Below are positions 1-9,134 of a stretch of DNA of 64,000 bases, piece after piece; position 1 is the first letter of the stretch, and each line of letters starts with the position of its first letter. Under the pieces are notes generated by a model. It worked only from the letters and a program-made list of their open reading frames with translations. It was not told where the DNA came from and made no database searches. The position numbers and the translations under genes are program-made. The DNA comes from an uncultured Clostridia bacterium. GTDB taxonomy: Bacteria; Bacillota; Clostridia; TANB77; CAG-508. The DNA is taken from positions 62,001 through 126,000 of the forward strand of contig CALXET010000002.1 in NCBI GenBank assembly GCA_944387405.1, written 5' to 3'.

Positions 1-26
1 CAATTATTATTTAAATTTAAAAACAA

Positions 27-566
27 TTAAGCTTCTGGTTCTACTAAACCATAATTCACATTATCTTTTAATCTATAGATTACATTTACTTTTCCTGTAT
101 CTACATTAATAAATGTTAAGAATGTATATCCTAATTTTTCTTGTAATTTTAGTTTTGCATCATCTACAGACATTGGTTTAATTTCATATGTCATTACTTT
201 TAAAACTTCGTTTTCAACAACTGTTTTATGTTCGTCTGTATTCATAGCTTCTTTTACTCTAATAGAATCTTCTTTATTCATTCTTTCTTTTTTAGTTTTC
301 ATTTTTCTAACTTGACCTTCTAATATGTCAATGTCTTTATCTATTGATGCATATAAATCTTTATGCTCTGTTACAGCTCTAAAATTGTCACCTCTATATG
401 AAACATTTATCTCTGCGATTTGACTCTCTCTTTCTGTTCTAATTATTACAGATGCATCTAAATCTTCAGTATCAAAATATTTAACTAATCTTGTTAATTT
501 TTTCTCTGTGTAATCTTTGATTGCCTCTGTTGCTTTTAAATCTTTTCCTGTTATTTTAATATTCAT
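27..566 (-). CDS. hpf: Ribosome hibernation promoting factor, long form
   Basis: The product (179 aa) begins MNIKITGKDL and has the two-domain layout of long HPF. The N-terminal ribosome-binding fold covers about residues 1-100. The C-terminal dimerisation domain (about 120-179) contains the typical run ending in YRLKDNVNYGLVEPE. Long HPF binds the 30S subunit and pairs 70S ribosomes into inactive 100S dimers in stationary phase. I chose the ATG at 564-566 because GAGGAG lies just upstream; a longer frame reaches 635 but has no ribosome binding site. It is monocistronic here and divergent from the gene at 743. Confidence 0.95.
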   Translation of the reverse strand: MNIKITGKDLKATEAIKDYTEKKLTRLVKYFDTEDLDASVIIRTERESQIAEINVSYRGDNFRAVTEHKDLYASIDKDIDILEGQVRKMKTKKERMNKEDSIRVKEAMNTDEHKTVVENEVLKVMTYEIKPMSVDDAKLKLQEKLGYTFLTFINVDTGKVNVIYRLKDNVNYGLVEPEA

Positions 567-742
567 CACAATCTCCTCCTCTTGTGTTTTGTTAGCTACA
601 TTATATAGATAGAATGGTAAATTGTCAATCAGCAAAAATAAGACAAAATAAAAAGAATTCTCAACTTTATTCCCAAATATATTGTAATTTATTTCAAAAT
701 ATATTATATTGTTTACAAATACTTAAGTAAGGGGGAGAAAAA

Positions 743-1084
743 ATGAATAAAGAAAGAAGTATTGTATCATGTATAATTTTTTCTATAATTACATGTGGAA
801 TCTATGGTATCTATTGGTTCATCACAATGACTGATGATGCTGCTCGATTAAACGAGAATCCTAACTTTTCTGGTGGTAAAGCATTTATCTTTTCTTTAAT
901 TACTTGTGGAATTTATGCTATTTATTGGTACTACAAGATGGGAAAAGAAATTTCAGAAGCTGGTCAAAAACGTGGTGTTCCAGTTAGTGATAATTCAATT
1001 GTATACTTATTACTAGGAATATTTGGATTTGGTATTATTAGTTACTGTTTAATTCAAAGTGATCTAAATAAATTTGCTAGATAA
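743..1084 (+). CDS. DUF4234 small membrane protein
   Basis: A 113 aa protein with two similar halves, each holding a TCGIY-[GA]-IYW motif (around residues 18-27 and 53-62), and a third hydrophobic stretch near residues 87-103. This repeated pattern is the DUF4234 signature. The function is unknown; it should sit in the cytoplasmic membrane. GGGGGAG lies 7 bases before the ATG. It is followed within 6 bases by the DUF2752 gene, so the two are probably co-transcribed and end at the hairpin near 1480. Confidence 0.85.
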   Translation: MNKERSIVSCIIFSIITCGIYGIYWFITMTDDAARLNENPNFSGGKAFIFSLITCGIYAIYWYYKMGKEISEAGQKRGVPVSDNSIVYLLLGIFGFGIISYCLIQSDLNKFAR

Positions 1085-1090
1085 TAATAT

Positions 1091-1456
1091 ATGATTAAAA
1101 AAAATAACATTATACTAGTACTATTAGGGATTTCATTTATTATGATTATCTTAGAATATAATATTGGAATCCCTTGTATTTTTAATAAAGTAACTAATTT
1201 ATACTGTCCCGGATGTGGAATAACAAGATCTATAAAATCACTTTTATCTTTAGATTTTTATCAAGCTTTTAGATATAATATGCTAACGACTATTCTCCTA
1301 CCATTTTTGGTATTTTATTTTATATATACTTTTATTTTAAAAAAAGATTTAAAACTACCAAATTATTTTTGGTATACTTTACTTATTATTATAATATCAT
1401 TTGGTATTCTAAGAAACATTCCTTATTTTAGTTTCTTAGCACCAACTATAATATAA
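1091..1456 (+). CDS. DUF2752 membrane protein
   Basis: A 121 aa protein with three predicted membrane helices and the CPGCGITRS motif (residues 37-45) followed by a short 'Y-AFRYN' segment, which together define DUF2752. The biochemical role is unknown. The gene follows the DUF4234 gene by 6 bases with only weak purine enrichment before the ATG, which suggests translational coupling. The pairing of these two small membrane families is common in Clostridia; that statement is from family knowledge. Confidence 0.85.
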   Translation: MIKKNNIILVLLGISFIMIILEYNIGIPCIFNKVTNLYCPGCGITRSIKSLLSLDFYQAFRYNMLTTILLPFLVFYFIYTFILKKDLKLPNYFWYTLLIIIISFGILRNIPYFSFLAPTII

Positions 1457-1459
1457 AAA

Positions 1460-1505
1460 AGAAATAAGTATATATTTTTAATATACTTATTTCTTTTTAT
1501 TTTTA
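1460..1505. terminator. Bidirectional intrinsic terminator
   Basis: AAATAAGTATAT pairs with its complement across an A/T loop and is followed by a T run on the plus strand. It lies between the convergent DUF2752 gene and recO and can serve both. Confidence 0.75.
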
Positions 1506-1527
1506 TCTATTTCTATTATATATAATT

Positions 1528-2271
1528 CTAAAATAACTTTTCAATTTTATATTCTTTTTCCAGTTTTTCATTAAAATATAATCTCGATATAAGCTCAAAT
1601 TCTACCATTGATTGTTTGTTTATTTTAAATGAAAATATCTTTTTACTATCTGCCATTATAGAATAAATAATAGCATATCTAGTGCCTTCTGATATTTCTA
1701 TTGCACTAGTGTCTAATTTTCCACAATCTTTACACTTAAATCCATCATCCTTTATACTAAAATATTTATACTCTTTATCATTTTTCAAATTACAAGAAAC
1801 ACACTCTGAAATATTTGGAGAAAATCCTAATATCTTAAGAAGTCTAAATCTAAATACTGACAATACAAAATCCAAATTCTTGTCTGTTTCAGAAATTGTA
1901 TAAAGTGTATTTAAAAATAATTTTAATATATTGTAGTTATTTTGGTTTTCTGTTGTTACATCACTAATTATTTTAGTAATAAGAGACGCATAATTTAATT
2001 TATCTAAATCGGTTCTAATATTGTAAAAAAGCTCAATAGGATTAGATGAATTCATAGTATATATATCTTGTGACTTATATAATATGTATTCTCCAAAACA
2101 TAGGAATTGTGAGCCAGCCATAAGCATACTCTTAGGTCTCTTAGCACCTTTAGCAACGCATGAAATTTTACCTAGATTTGGAGTTAATATTGTAAGCATT
2201 TTATCTGAATCACCAAGACTATTTTCCGAAATTACTATCCCACTTATCTTGACTGTTTTCATTATTTCCAT
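1528..2271 (-). CDS. recO: DNA repair protein RecO
   Basis: About 247 aa. The N-terminal OB fold starts KISGIVISENSLGDSDKMLT, followed by the helical domain and a zinc site with two CxxC pairs (ECVSC near residues 155-160 and KCKDC near 180-185). RecO anneals single strands and loads RecA with RecR in the RecFOR gap-repair pathway. The start overlaps the end of yqzL, so translation is probably coupled; ATG at 2271 or 2262 are both possible. The order era-yqzL-recO is the usual one in Firmicutes. Confidence 0.93.
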   Translation of the reverse strand: MEIMKTVKISGIVISENSLGDSDKMLTILTPNLGKISCVAKGAKRPKSMLMAGSQFLCFGEYILYKSQDIYTMNSSNPIELFYNIRTDLDKLNYASLITKIISDVTTENQNNYNILKLFLNTLYTISETDKNLDFVLSVFRFRLLKILGFSPNISECVSCNLKNDKEYKYFSIKDDGFKCKDCGKLDTSAIEISEGTRYAIIYSIMADSKKIFSFKINKQSMVEFELISRLYFNEKLEKEYKIEKLF

Positions 2272-2374
2272 CAACCTTCATATTTTTTTGAATTTCTTCT
2301 ATATTTTTAAGCTCTAAGAAAGTATCAATACTTCCTGTATTCTTAAAAACATCCCATGCAAATTTGTTTATCAT
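2219..2374 (-). CDS. yqzL: YqzL family small protein
   Basis: A 51 aa reading frame, MINKFAWDVFKNTGSIDTFL at its start, which matches the YqzL pattern (aromatic-W-x-VF-xx-TG-xID-x-[FY]L). AGGAGATG lies just upstream of the ATG at 2374. It sits between era and recO, exactly where yqzL is found in Bacillus and Clostridia, and overlaps the recO start by about 50 bases. The C-terminal half is acidic and probably disordered. The function is unknown. Confidence 0.85.
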   Translation of the reverse strand: MINKFAWDVFKNTGSIDTFLELKNIEEIQKNMKVDGNNENSQDKWDSNFGK

Positions 2375-2406
2375 AAGTATCATCTCCTGTAAATATCTTT
2401 TGTTTT

Positions 2407-3330
2407 TTATTTATTTTTATACTGGAATTTTTTTACGATATTAGTTTTATCTTCCCAATTTTCTTGTACTTTTACCCATAGTTTAAGATTTACTTTTGTG
2501 CCAGTAGATTTTTCTAAATCTTGTCTTGCATAAGTTCCAATTCTCTTTAGCATCTTTCCATCTTTCCCTATTATTATACCTTTATGTGAATTCTTTTTGC
2601 AATATATTGTAGCTTCAATATCATAAATATCTTCATTTTTTGTAGTTTTTCTTGATGAATATTTATCTACTTCAACATATATACCATGTGGTACTTCCTG
2701 ATCTAATAATCTCAATGCTTTTTCTCTAATCACTTCTTCTGCTATCTGTCTCATAGTTTGATCTGTATATTCATCCTCATCATAATACATAGGACCAGGT
2801 TTTAATAATTTTTCAATTTCATCTAAAACTACTTTTGCATATTTAGAATCATTTGCTGAAATTGGTATTACTGCTGAAAAATCATATTCACTACTATAAA
2901 GCTTAATTAAATTTAATAATTTCTCTTTTTCTACTAAATCAATTTTATTTATAATTAATATAGTTTTTTTACCTTTTTCTTTTATTTTATCTAATATTAT
3001 TCTATCACCTTTTCCAATACTATCACTTGTAGCTTCTATTAAAAATAATAAAACATCTACATCTCCGATACTAGAAAAAGCAGTATCTACCATTGTCTCC
3101 CCAAGTTTAGTTTTTGGTTTATGTATTCCTGGAGTATCTATAAATATTATTTGTGAATTTTCTCTATTTACAATTGCTCTAATTGCTGTTCTTGTTGTTT
3201 GTGGTTTGTTTGCTGTAATTGCAACTTTTTCTTCTATTAAATTATTTAATAGTGTAGACTTTCCAACATTAGTTCTTCCTAATATTGAAACAAATCCAGA
3301 CTTAAACTCTTGTTTATTTTCTTTTTGCAT
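2407..3330 (-). CDS. era: GTPase Era
   Basis: 307 aa. G1 is GRTNVGKST (residues 18-26), G2 lies in the TTRTAI segment, G3 is DTPG and G4 is NKID. The C-terminal KH domain contains IIGKDGKMLKRIG. Era binds the 3' end of 16S rRNA and helps 30S assembly. The G1 motif has Thr where most family members have Pro (GRPNVGKS), a minor oddity. AGAGGT precedes the ATG. The ybeY terminator upstream suggests its own promoter. Confidence 0.96.
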   Translation of the reverse strand: MQKENKQEFKSGFVSILGRTNVGKSTLLNNLIEEKVAITANKPQTTRTAIRAIVNRENSQIIFIDTPGIHKPKTKLGETMVDTAFSSIGDVDVLLFLIEATSDSIGKGDRIILDKIKEKGKKTILIINKIDLVEKEKLLNLIKLYSSEYDFSAVIPISANDSKYAKVVLDEIEKLLKPGPMYYDEDEYTDQTMRQIAEEVIREKALRLLDQEVPHGIYVEVDKYSSRKTTKNEDIYDIEATIYCKKNSHKGIIIGKDGKMLKRIGTYARQDLEKSTGTKVNLKLWVKVQENWEDKTNIVKKFQYKNK

Positions 3331-3411
3331 TAAACTACCTCTTTTTATTTTTTATATTTTAATTTTATTTTATTATTTTTACCTAAATCACTCTTATATT
3401 ATACTACAAAA

Positions 3412-3460
3412 ATGAAAAAAGAGAAACCTATAAATCGTTTAATTTAATAGATTTCTCTGG
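3412..3460 (-). terminator. Intrinsic terminator after ybeY
   Basis: On the minus strand AGAGAAATCTAT pairs with ATAGGTTTCTCT (one G-U pair) and is followed by six T. It ends the yqfC-yqfD-ybeY transcript before era. Confidence 0.8.
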
Positions 3461-3483
3461 ATTTTTATTAATTTATTGAAATT

Positions 3484-3951
3484 TTATTTAACAATTTTTA
3501 ATCTATTTAAAATAACATCCTCTTTTGCCCTCATTTCTTTCTTTTCCATCTCTTCCATATGATCATATCCCATAATATGATAAAATCCATGGACTAACAT
3601 ATAAGAAAGTTCTCTTTCAAAAGAATGTTCATATTCTTTTGCTTGTTTTCTTACTCTTTCTACTGAGATTACAATATCACCTATAGGCTCTTCTATTTCT
3701 TTATTAAGATTCGGAATCTCATCTCTTTCATACATTGGAAATGAAAGCACGTCTGTAGTTTTATCAATTTTTCTATATTCTTTATTCATTTTCTGAATTT
3801 CATCTGGATTAGTTAGTATAACGCTTATATATAATTTTGAATCTAAAAGATTTTCTTCTTTAAAACATTCTCCTAAAACCATATCTATCAATCCATTATA
3901 ATCTTCAGTTTCTGGTATATTTAAAAACTCAATATCTACTACTTTTCTCAT
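3484..3951 (-). CDS. ybeY: Endoribonuclease YbeY
   Basis: 155 aa with the zinc motif HGFYHIMGYDH (H-x3-H-x5-H, about residues 121-131) and the upstream segment TTDVLSFP, both diagnostic for YbeY. The enzyme takes part in 16S rRNA 3'-end maturation and ribosome quality control. It follows the unknown 392 aa gene by 12 bases and ends at a strong terminator. In many Clostridia phoH lies immediately upstream of ybeY; no phoH is seen here. Confidence 0.95.
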   Translation of the reverse strand: MRKVVDIEFLNIPETEDYNGLIDMVLGECFKEENLLDSKLYISVILTNPDEIQKMNKEYRKIDKTTDVLSFPMYERDEIPNLNKEIEEPIGDIVISVERVRKQAKEYEHSFERELSYMLVHGFYHIMGYDHMEEMEKKEMRAKEDVILNRLKIVK

Positions 3952-3963
3952 AAATTCAAACCT

Positions 3964-5142
3964 CTATTTTACTTTTCTACAACTTACATATGTTGTTGCA
4001 GAATTTTTTAAACTCCTCATTACACCAAATTTAACAAGTTTATCTTTATAAAACTTTACTAGCTTCTCTTTTGATTTATCACTTGAATCAATCATAGAAA
4101 GTTCTCTTCTTAAAAGTAATATTTCTTTATCTCTATCAGATTCTTTTTCACTAAAAATCTCCCAGAAAGTTTTAAACTTTTCTCTTTCAGTTAAATCTTC
4201 CCAATAAATTTTAGTTGATAATAATTTCTTATCATATTCTTCTAAAATATCTAATAGTAACGTATAAACTTCTTCTCTTCTTTTATCATTTGATGCACTT
4301 ATAATAGAATCTCTTGCATCTTCTATTAGCTTTTCATAACACTTCTCAGCAGCAACTAGTGGAAGACTATGAGTAAATACAACTCTACTCATATTTAATA
4401 ATAATATCTTCTTTTCTATTTCATCTTTTTCAGACAATTTTCCTACTTCAAATCTTTCATAATTTTCATAATCATCTTTTATTTTATTATATGAACCTTT
4501 TTCATCAGATGAAAATTTAAGTGGCATTATATTTTTCATATACTCATCTAAAGTTGTGAAAATATTATAAAAAACTTTATTTCTATCTGTTTCTGCCTTT
4601 TTTGTTGTTTCAGCTAATGAAACTGAATAATTTTTAAGTATTCCTTTATAGAAAACATCCATTTTAGATAAATAAAAACCACTATATCTGTTTAAAGTTT
4701 TTGTCTTATCTGATACTTTAATTGATTCATAATCTAACTCAATTAAATATTTTTGTTTTCTATATTTATATTCATTATAGTCTGTATTTTTTAAATTAGT
4801 TATCATATAATAATCAGACATTGCCGTCTTTTCAAATTCACTAGCAGATCCAGTTTTTACTTTTTTGTAAACTGTATCCATTATATGTTTATCAATTGCT
4901 TCTAAATATAAAGAATATGCTTCTTCGTATTTATTTAATAAAGCTTCTTTTTTTGAATCTTCTATATGATTCGGTAAATTATTATAATTCTCATATGATT
5001 TTAATAAGTTATTTCTTTTTAAAGTTATAACAAACCCATTAATTCCTATTTTAGTTGGTACTAACAGTTTTGATAATGTATTGGATATCTTTCCAAAAAA
5101 AGTTTTATTTGTGTCTAATACTTTTAAACTTCTTTCAGCCAA
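3964..5142 (-). CDS. Unrecognised charged helical protein in the yqfCD-ybeY operon
   Basis: 392 aa, largely charged and helical, with no signal peptide or clear membrane segment and no motif I recognise. The likely start is TTG at 5142 with GGGAG nine bases upstream; the first residues are MAERSLKVLDTNKTFF. It lies 16 bases after yqfD and 12 before ybeY, the slot often held by phoH, but it has no Walker motifs and is not PhoH. The location suggests expression during sporulation or with ribosome maturation genes, which is inference only. Confidence 0.75.
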   Translation of the reverse strand: MAERSLKVLDTNKTFFGKISNTLSKLLVPTKIGINGFVITLKRNNLLKSYENYNNLPNHIEDSKKEALLNKYEEAYSLYLEAIDKHIMDTVYKKVKTGSASEFEKTAMSDYYMITNLKNTDYNEYKYRKQKYLIELDYESIKVSDKTKTLNRYSGFYLSKMDVFYKGILKNYSVSLAETTKKAETDRNKVFYNIFTTLDEYMKNIMPLKFSSDEKGSYNKIKDDYENYERFEVGKLSEKDEIEKKILLLNMSRVVFTHSLPLVAAEKCYEKLIEDARDSIISASNDKRREEVYTLLLDILEEYDKKLLSTKIYWEDLTEREKFKTFWEIFSEKESDRDKEILLLRRELSMIDSSDKSKEKLVKFYKDKLVKFGVMRSLKNSATTYVSCRKVK

Positions 5143-5158
5143 ACTTTAACACTCCCTT

Positions 5159-6349
5159 TCATGGTTCCAATTTTTGTTCTACCCCTATTTTTTCTAATAC
5201 TTCATATATTATTTTCACTTCAATAAAACCATTTTTCTCTTCAGTAATTATATTTTCGTTTACAATATTTTTCCCCTCAGTTTTCTTATTTAAGCTTTCT
5301 TTTAATTCTGAAATTGTTTTGTCTTTCAGGTCATTTATATTATAATCAATCTGCTCTGATTTCATTTCAATATTCGTTACTTTTGTAATTTCAATCGGTA
5401 AATAAAAATTGTTAAATAATTTCAATCTATTACTGCTTTTAATTGTATCATAATTTTCAAATTTTGAAAGAGTTTTATTAAAATTTATTTTAAAATTATT
5501 AATAGAAATTTCGTAATAATTTTCCTCATTTCCAGTTTTTTCTTCAATATTCTGTGATAATGGAGCTCTTTTTTCTTCTACAACCCATGTTCTAGCAATT
5601 ATATCTGCTGTCGCATGAACCTTTCTATCTCCAGTATACTGTCCTTTCATAATACCACTTACTAAAATATCACCTTTTTTTATAATATCGCCTTTCTTAA
5701 CTACCCCTGTACCATTTTTGACATTTATACTTTCAATTATCCCTTCCTTATCAGAAATAATATCGCAATATTCATATTTATCTAAAATTTCTGGTTTTTT
5801 TGAAGCTTCTACTACCTCTATTATTACATTCGTACCTTTAACTTCTATTCCTACCCAAGACAAATCATCTCTTTCGAGTCGTAATTTATTTGCTACTTCA
5901 TCAATATTTAATTTATCTTTGCTCATTCCAACAGTAATTCCATTTTCATTTATAAATTTTAAAAGTTCATCTGTCGAAATATTTTTATTTCCTATGATTT
6001 CAATATTCCATATAAATCTTGAAAGAATAAACATAATAATTAGAAATATTACTGGTAAGATTATAAAAAGTTTTCTCTTCCTATATTTATGTGCTTTAAA
6101 AGGCAATCCTTTTTTACTTTTGATTTTTAATTTACAATTTGTTTTTTTACATATCTTTTTTATTTTTTTAAAATCATTTTTACTTATATCAGTCTCTAAA
6201 AGACATTCACCTTTTCTATCCATATTCCACAAAAATATTTTCTCTAATGCACATTTATTAATGAATCTTTCTATATAATATCCTTCTACAATAATATTTA
6301 CATATCCTACTACATAACAAATGAACTTTTTTAAAAGCAAAAATATCAC
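5159..6349 (-). CDS. yqfD: Sporulation protein YqfD
   Basis: 396 aa. A cytoplasmic N-terminal part of about 95 residues is followed by a membrane helix (IILPVIFLIIMFILSRF) and a long extracytoplasmic region with WNIEIIGNK and a GVVKKGDIIKKGDILVSG segment. This is the YqfD layout. In Bacillus it belongs to the mother-cell sigma-E regulon. The stop of yqfC overlaps a GTG start at 6349; a TTG nine bases on, better placed after AGGTG, is an alternative. Confidence 0.92.
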   Translation of the reverse strand: MIFLLLKKFICYVVGYVNIIVEGYYIERFINKCALEKIFLWNMDRKGECLLETDISKNDFKKIKKICKKTNCKLKIKSKKGLPFKAHKYRKRKLFIILPVIFLIIMFILSRFIWNIEIIGNKNISTDELLKFINENGITVGMSKDKLNIDEVANKLRLERDDLSWVGIEVKGTNVIIEVVEASKKPEILDKYEYCDIISDKEGIIESINVKNGTGVVKKGDIIKKGDILVSGIMKGQYTGDRKVHATADIIARTWVVEEKRAPLSQNIEEKTGNEENYYEISINNFKINFNKTLSKFENYDTIKSSNRLKLFNNFYLPIEITKVTNIEMKSEQIDYNINDLKDKTISELKESLNKKTEGKNIVNENIITEEKNGFIEVKIIYEVLEKIGVEQKLEP

Positions 6350-6621
6350 CTACATTCAAAATCAATATTTTCTATTACACCTTTTATACTTATATTCTCT
6401 TCTGTAATTTTCCCTAGGACTAACTTAAATCCATTTATACTTATATTTCCTATTGATGTTGATAATTTAATAAAAAACTCTTCATATTCTAATATTCCTT
6501 TACAATTTTCTATCATTAACTCTTCATTTCCAATCATCGTAATCTTTGGTATATCTGATATAACTTCTTTTGGAATTTCTAAATATTCGTTTATCTTAGA
6601 CAAATTATCTCTAATTCTCAT
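6346..6621 (-). CDS. yqfC: Sporulation protein YqfC
   Basis: 91 aa. The frame resembles YqfC in length, in its IPKEVISDIPKITMIGNEEL segment and in its position directly before yqfD with a 4-base overlap. The segment GILEYEEFFIKLSTSIGNI has the YqfC core pattern. It is a conserved endospore-former protein of unknown biochemical role, expressed in the mother cell in Bacillus. A G-rich site (GGGGGTG) lies upstream of the ATG. Confidence 0.9.
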   Translation of the reverse strand: MRIRDNLSKINEYLEIPKEVISDIPKITMIGNEELMIENCKGILEYEEFFIKLSTSIGNISINGFKLVLGKITEENISIKGVIENIDFECR

Positions 6622-6655
6622 ATGTAAAAAACACCCCCGCTATTAATATATATGC

Positions 6656-6683
6656 AAAAAGACGCATAAAATGCGTCTTTTAT
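6656..6683 (-). terminator. Intrinsic terminator of the deacetylase gene
   Basis: AAAAGACGCAT pairs with ATGCGTCTTTT around a three-base loop and is followed by T residues on the minus strand. The TAA stop of the deacetylase gene lies in the first arm. Confidence 0.85.
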
Positions 6684-7465
6684 TCAAATTCATCTAAACT
6701 TTTTATTGTATAACCTTCTTTTTTTATTTCTTTTATACATTCATCTAAAATTTCCATATTATCTTTAGATGTACCATGTAAAAGCATTATTTCTCCATTA
6801 TGAAGATTACTTAATATCTTTTCCTTTCCATATTCCGTTCTACCTTGTTTGTTTTCATCCCAATCATCATATGCAAAAGACCACATTACTGTTTTATACC
6901 CCAGTTCATTACACTTTTTTAGAACATATTCACTATATTCTCCTTTTGGTGGCCTTACATACTTCATCTCATATCCAGTTTTCTCATATAATATTGTATG
7001 TAAATCCATAATTTCTTTTTCAATTTCTGCTTCTGAAATATCTGGAAGCACTTTGTGATTCACTGTATGATTTCCAACTATATGACCTTCTTCTATCATT
7101 CTCTTTACTAAATCTGTATTTGTATTTAAGTAATGAGCTGTTATAAAAAATGTTGCTTTTACACCATTTGACTTTAATGTGTCTAAAATATTTTCTGTGT
7201 ATCCTGCTTCATATCCAAGGTCAAAAGTTATATAAATATTTTTACTATTTTCACTTCCTATCGACAAAACTCCATATTTATTAAAAAGCTCCATATTTTT
7301 TGTTCCTAAATCAGGTCTTTCATGATTTAATCCTCTTTTTAATCCAAAACATATTTTAGTATTCATATTTACTTGTTCTACTTTAGTATCTGCATTTACA
7401 CTTGTAGCAATTACTAATGCTATAACACAAAAACTTGGTAATAATACATAAAAAAACTTTTTCAT
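6680..7465 (-). CDS. PdaA-like polysaccharide deacetylase
   Basis: 261 aa with an N-terminal signal or anchor helix (residues 4-24) and a NodB-type deacetylase domain. Visible motifs are FDLGYEAG (PdaA variant of motif 1), GNHTVNH (metal histidines), RPPKGEYSEY (motif 3), MWSFAYDDW (motif 4) and LLHGTS (motif 5). PdaA de-N-acetylates muramic acid so that muramic delta-lactam can form in spore cortex peptidoglycan. The neighbouring yqfCD genes fit a sporulation role. AGGAGG precedes the ATG. The exact subgroup is an inference from the motif 1 variant. Confidence 0.88.
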   Translation of the reverse strand: MKKFFYVLLPSFCVIALVIATSVNADTKVEQVNMNTKICFGLKRGLNHERPDLGTKNMELFNKYGVLSIGSENSKNIYITFDLGYEAGYTENILDTLKSNGVKATFFITAHYLNTNTDLVKRMIEEGHIVGNHTVNHKVLPDISEAEIEKEIMDLHTILYEKTGYEMKYVRPPKGEYSEYVLKKCNELGYKTVMWSFAYDDWDENKQGRTEYGKEKILSNLHNGEIMLLHGTSKDNMEILDECIKEIKKEGYTIKSLDEFE

Positions 7466-7560
7466 ACATCCTCCTTAAATTCTTATTAAAGATTATGAAA
7501 AAGTTTTTATTTTATGATTATTATTAATTTTTATTTATTATATATTTTAATACTTTTGCT

Positions 7561-8001
7561 TTATTTACTAAAAAAAATATTTTTTATCGTATTAATTATT
7601 TTAGTAAATATATTTTCTTTTGGCTTTATCATATCTGCACTAGTATTTGCATTATTTTTATTATCCAAATTATTTACTTTATTTTGCTCAAAAATAGCTC
7701 TACTTTCGATATAGTCTGAGTCAGATTTTATATCATTTAGTCTATGAACTTTATTTAAAAAATCTTTTTGCTCATCATTTAATATATATTCCATATTTAG
7801 ATAAGATAAAATTGCAATAGTATCATTTGGTACATCTTGCTCTTTTAATTTTTTACTTTCATCAAATTTCCATGTATAGTTTTTATCTTTTTTATTCTCA
7901 ATAATATTTATAACATCTACTGGAATTTTATTATATTCATCTATTGGTAAATAATTTAAAATCTCATCTACCTCAACTAATCTTTTAGCATAATCGATCA
8001 C
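7561..8001 (-). CDS. ~150 aa family protein with basic amphipathic C-terminal tail (copy 1)
   Basis: 146 aa, probable GTG start at 8001 after GGAG. The N-terminal half (EILNYLPIDEYNKIPVDVI, then DTIAILSYLNMEYIL) aligns by eye with the proteins at 38068-38535 and 41729-42196, which carry EILKYLPKEEVEKIPSKLR and DIIALIYRNY at the same places. A low-complexity Asn-rich linker follows. The last 18 residues (NIFTKIINTIKNIFFSK) form a cationic amphipathic helix. It lies 2 bases after the 340 aa gene. Function unknown; the tail suggests membrane contact. Confidence 0.8.
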   Translation of the reverse strand: MIDYAKRLVEVDEILNYLPIDEYNKIPVDVINIIENKKDKNYTWKFDESKKLKEQDVPNDTIAILSYLNMEYILNDEQKDFLNKVHRLNDIKSDSDYIESRAIFEQNKVNNLDNKNNANTSADMIKPKENIFTKIINTIKNIFFSK

Positions 8002-8003
8002 TT

Positions 8004-9026
8004 CTACTTTTCTCCTTCACCTTTAAATCTATCTAATAATCTACTAAAGAATGATTTTATTGACCCTATAAGCGAATAAGATATTTTTCTATCCATATCA
8101 GCTTCTACAATATCGCTTGGCATAACTTTTACATTTCTTTGGCTATGGTTATTTCCATCAGTTCTCTCTGCTAAATCTGTTTCTTGAATACTCTCTTCTT
8201 TTTCTGAAATTCTATTTTTATTTAAAACTTGCAAAGATTTTGATACATCTTTTTCAGAAACACTTGAGTTTTTCCAGAAGTTTTTCTCTTTATATAAGCC
8301 TTTAGCAAATCTTCCTAAATTTCCTAAATATTCTATATTATTCTTTGTTACAAATGTATTAAAATCAATTTTCCCAGTATACATATCTTTTACAAAATCA
8401 CGGAAGTCCGTATATCCAGAAGATTTTGCAAAATCCTCAACATATCCTTGAAGAGGTGCATAAAGACTATCTAAAGAAAAATCACTTGAATACTCTATAT
8501 TATTGTTTAAAATACTTACTCTTTCTTTTTTTCTTTCTTTTTGCTTTCCTGAAAGCTCTTCTGCACTTCTTTCAGAAAGCCATTCTGCTGTAACTCCTTC
8601 TATAGCAGTTAATCCCATATATACATCAAATGATGATACATCATCATTTTGAACATCATATAACATATCTGTATATTTGCTTATCAATACATGCAAATCT
8701 TTTTGATAATATTCAAGGAGTGGACTTGATAAATCAGATAATTCGTGATATAGCAAATTCTTTTTTTCAAGATAATCTAATCCATTTAAATAATCTGTTT
8801 GAAGATCTATCTGTTTTTTATCTATTTTAATTTTTCTAGCATTTTTTTCTCTTTCATTTTCTGCTACATATAAATATATAGTTGCATCTTCTATTGATTC
8901 CATAAGTCCATTAAAATTAGTTATTGGAATTCCAATACTCTCTCTTAAATTTCTATATTCATCAGCAGTTAAAAGTAATGTTTCTCTCAATGATCTTTCT
9001 TCATCTCTATCCGTATATAATCTCAT
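8004..9026 (-). CDS. Unrecognised protein with a degenerate zincin-like core
   Basis: 340 aa, no signal peptide. A YHELSD segment (H94, E95, D98) followed 45 residues later by AIEGVTAEWLSER (E143) looks like a gluzincin metallopeptidase pair (HExxH plus downstream Glu) in which the second His has become Asp. The C-terminus (SIKSFFSRLLDRFKGEGEK) is again a basic amphipathic helix. AAGGAAGG precedes the ATG. It forms an operon with the small-tail protein at 7561. Whether it is an active enzyme is doubtful because the second His is missing. Confidence 0.75.
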   Translation of the reverse strand: MRLYTDRDEERSLRETLLLTADEYRNLRESIGIPITNFNGLMESIEDATIYLYVAENEREKNARKIKIDKKQIDLQTDYLNGLDYLEKKNLLYHELSDLSSPLLEYYQKDLHVLISKYTDMLYDVQNDDVSSFDVYMGLTAIEGVTAEWLSERSAEELSGKQKERKKERVSILNNNIEYSSDFSLDSLYAPLQGYVEDFAKSSGYTDFRDFVKDMYTGKIDFNTFVTKNNIEYLGNLGRFAKGLYKEKNFWKNSSVSEKDVSKSLQVLNKNRISEKEESIQETDLAERTDGNNHSQRNVKVMPSDIVEADMDRKISYSLIGSIKSFFSRLLDRFKGEGEK

Positions 9027-9134
9027 TTTTTTCCTTCCTTTTAGACATAAAAGTCTATATTAATATAAATTACAAAATTAGTATACCATATACAAAATAC
9101 AAAATGGAAGTCTTTTTAATAATATGTCATAAAA

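Noticed and set aside
5718..6278. A 186-codon plus-strand frame opposite yqfD
   Set aside because: Antisense to a well-supported gene; its composition is what reverse translation of yqfD gives.
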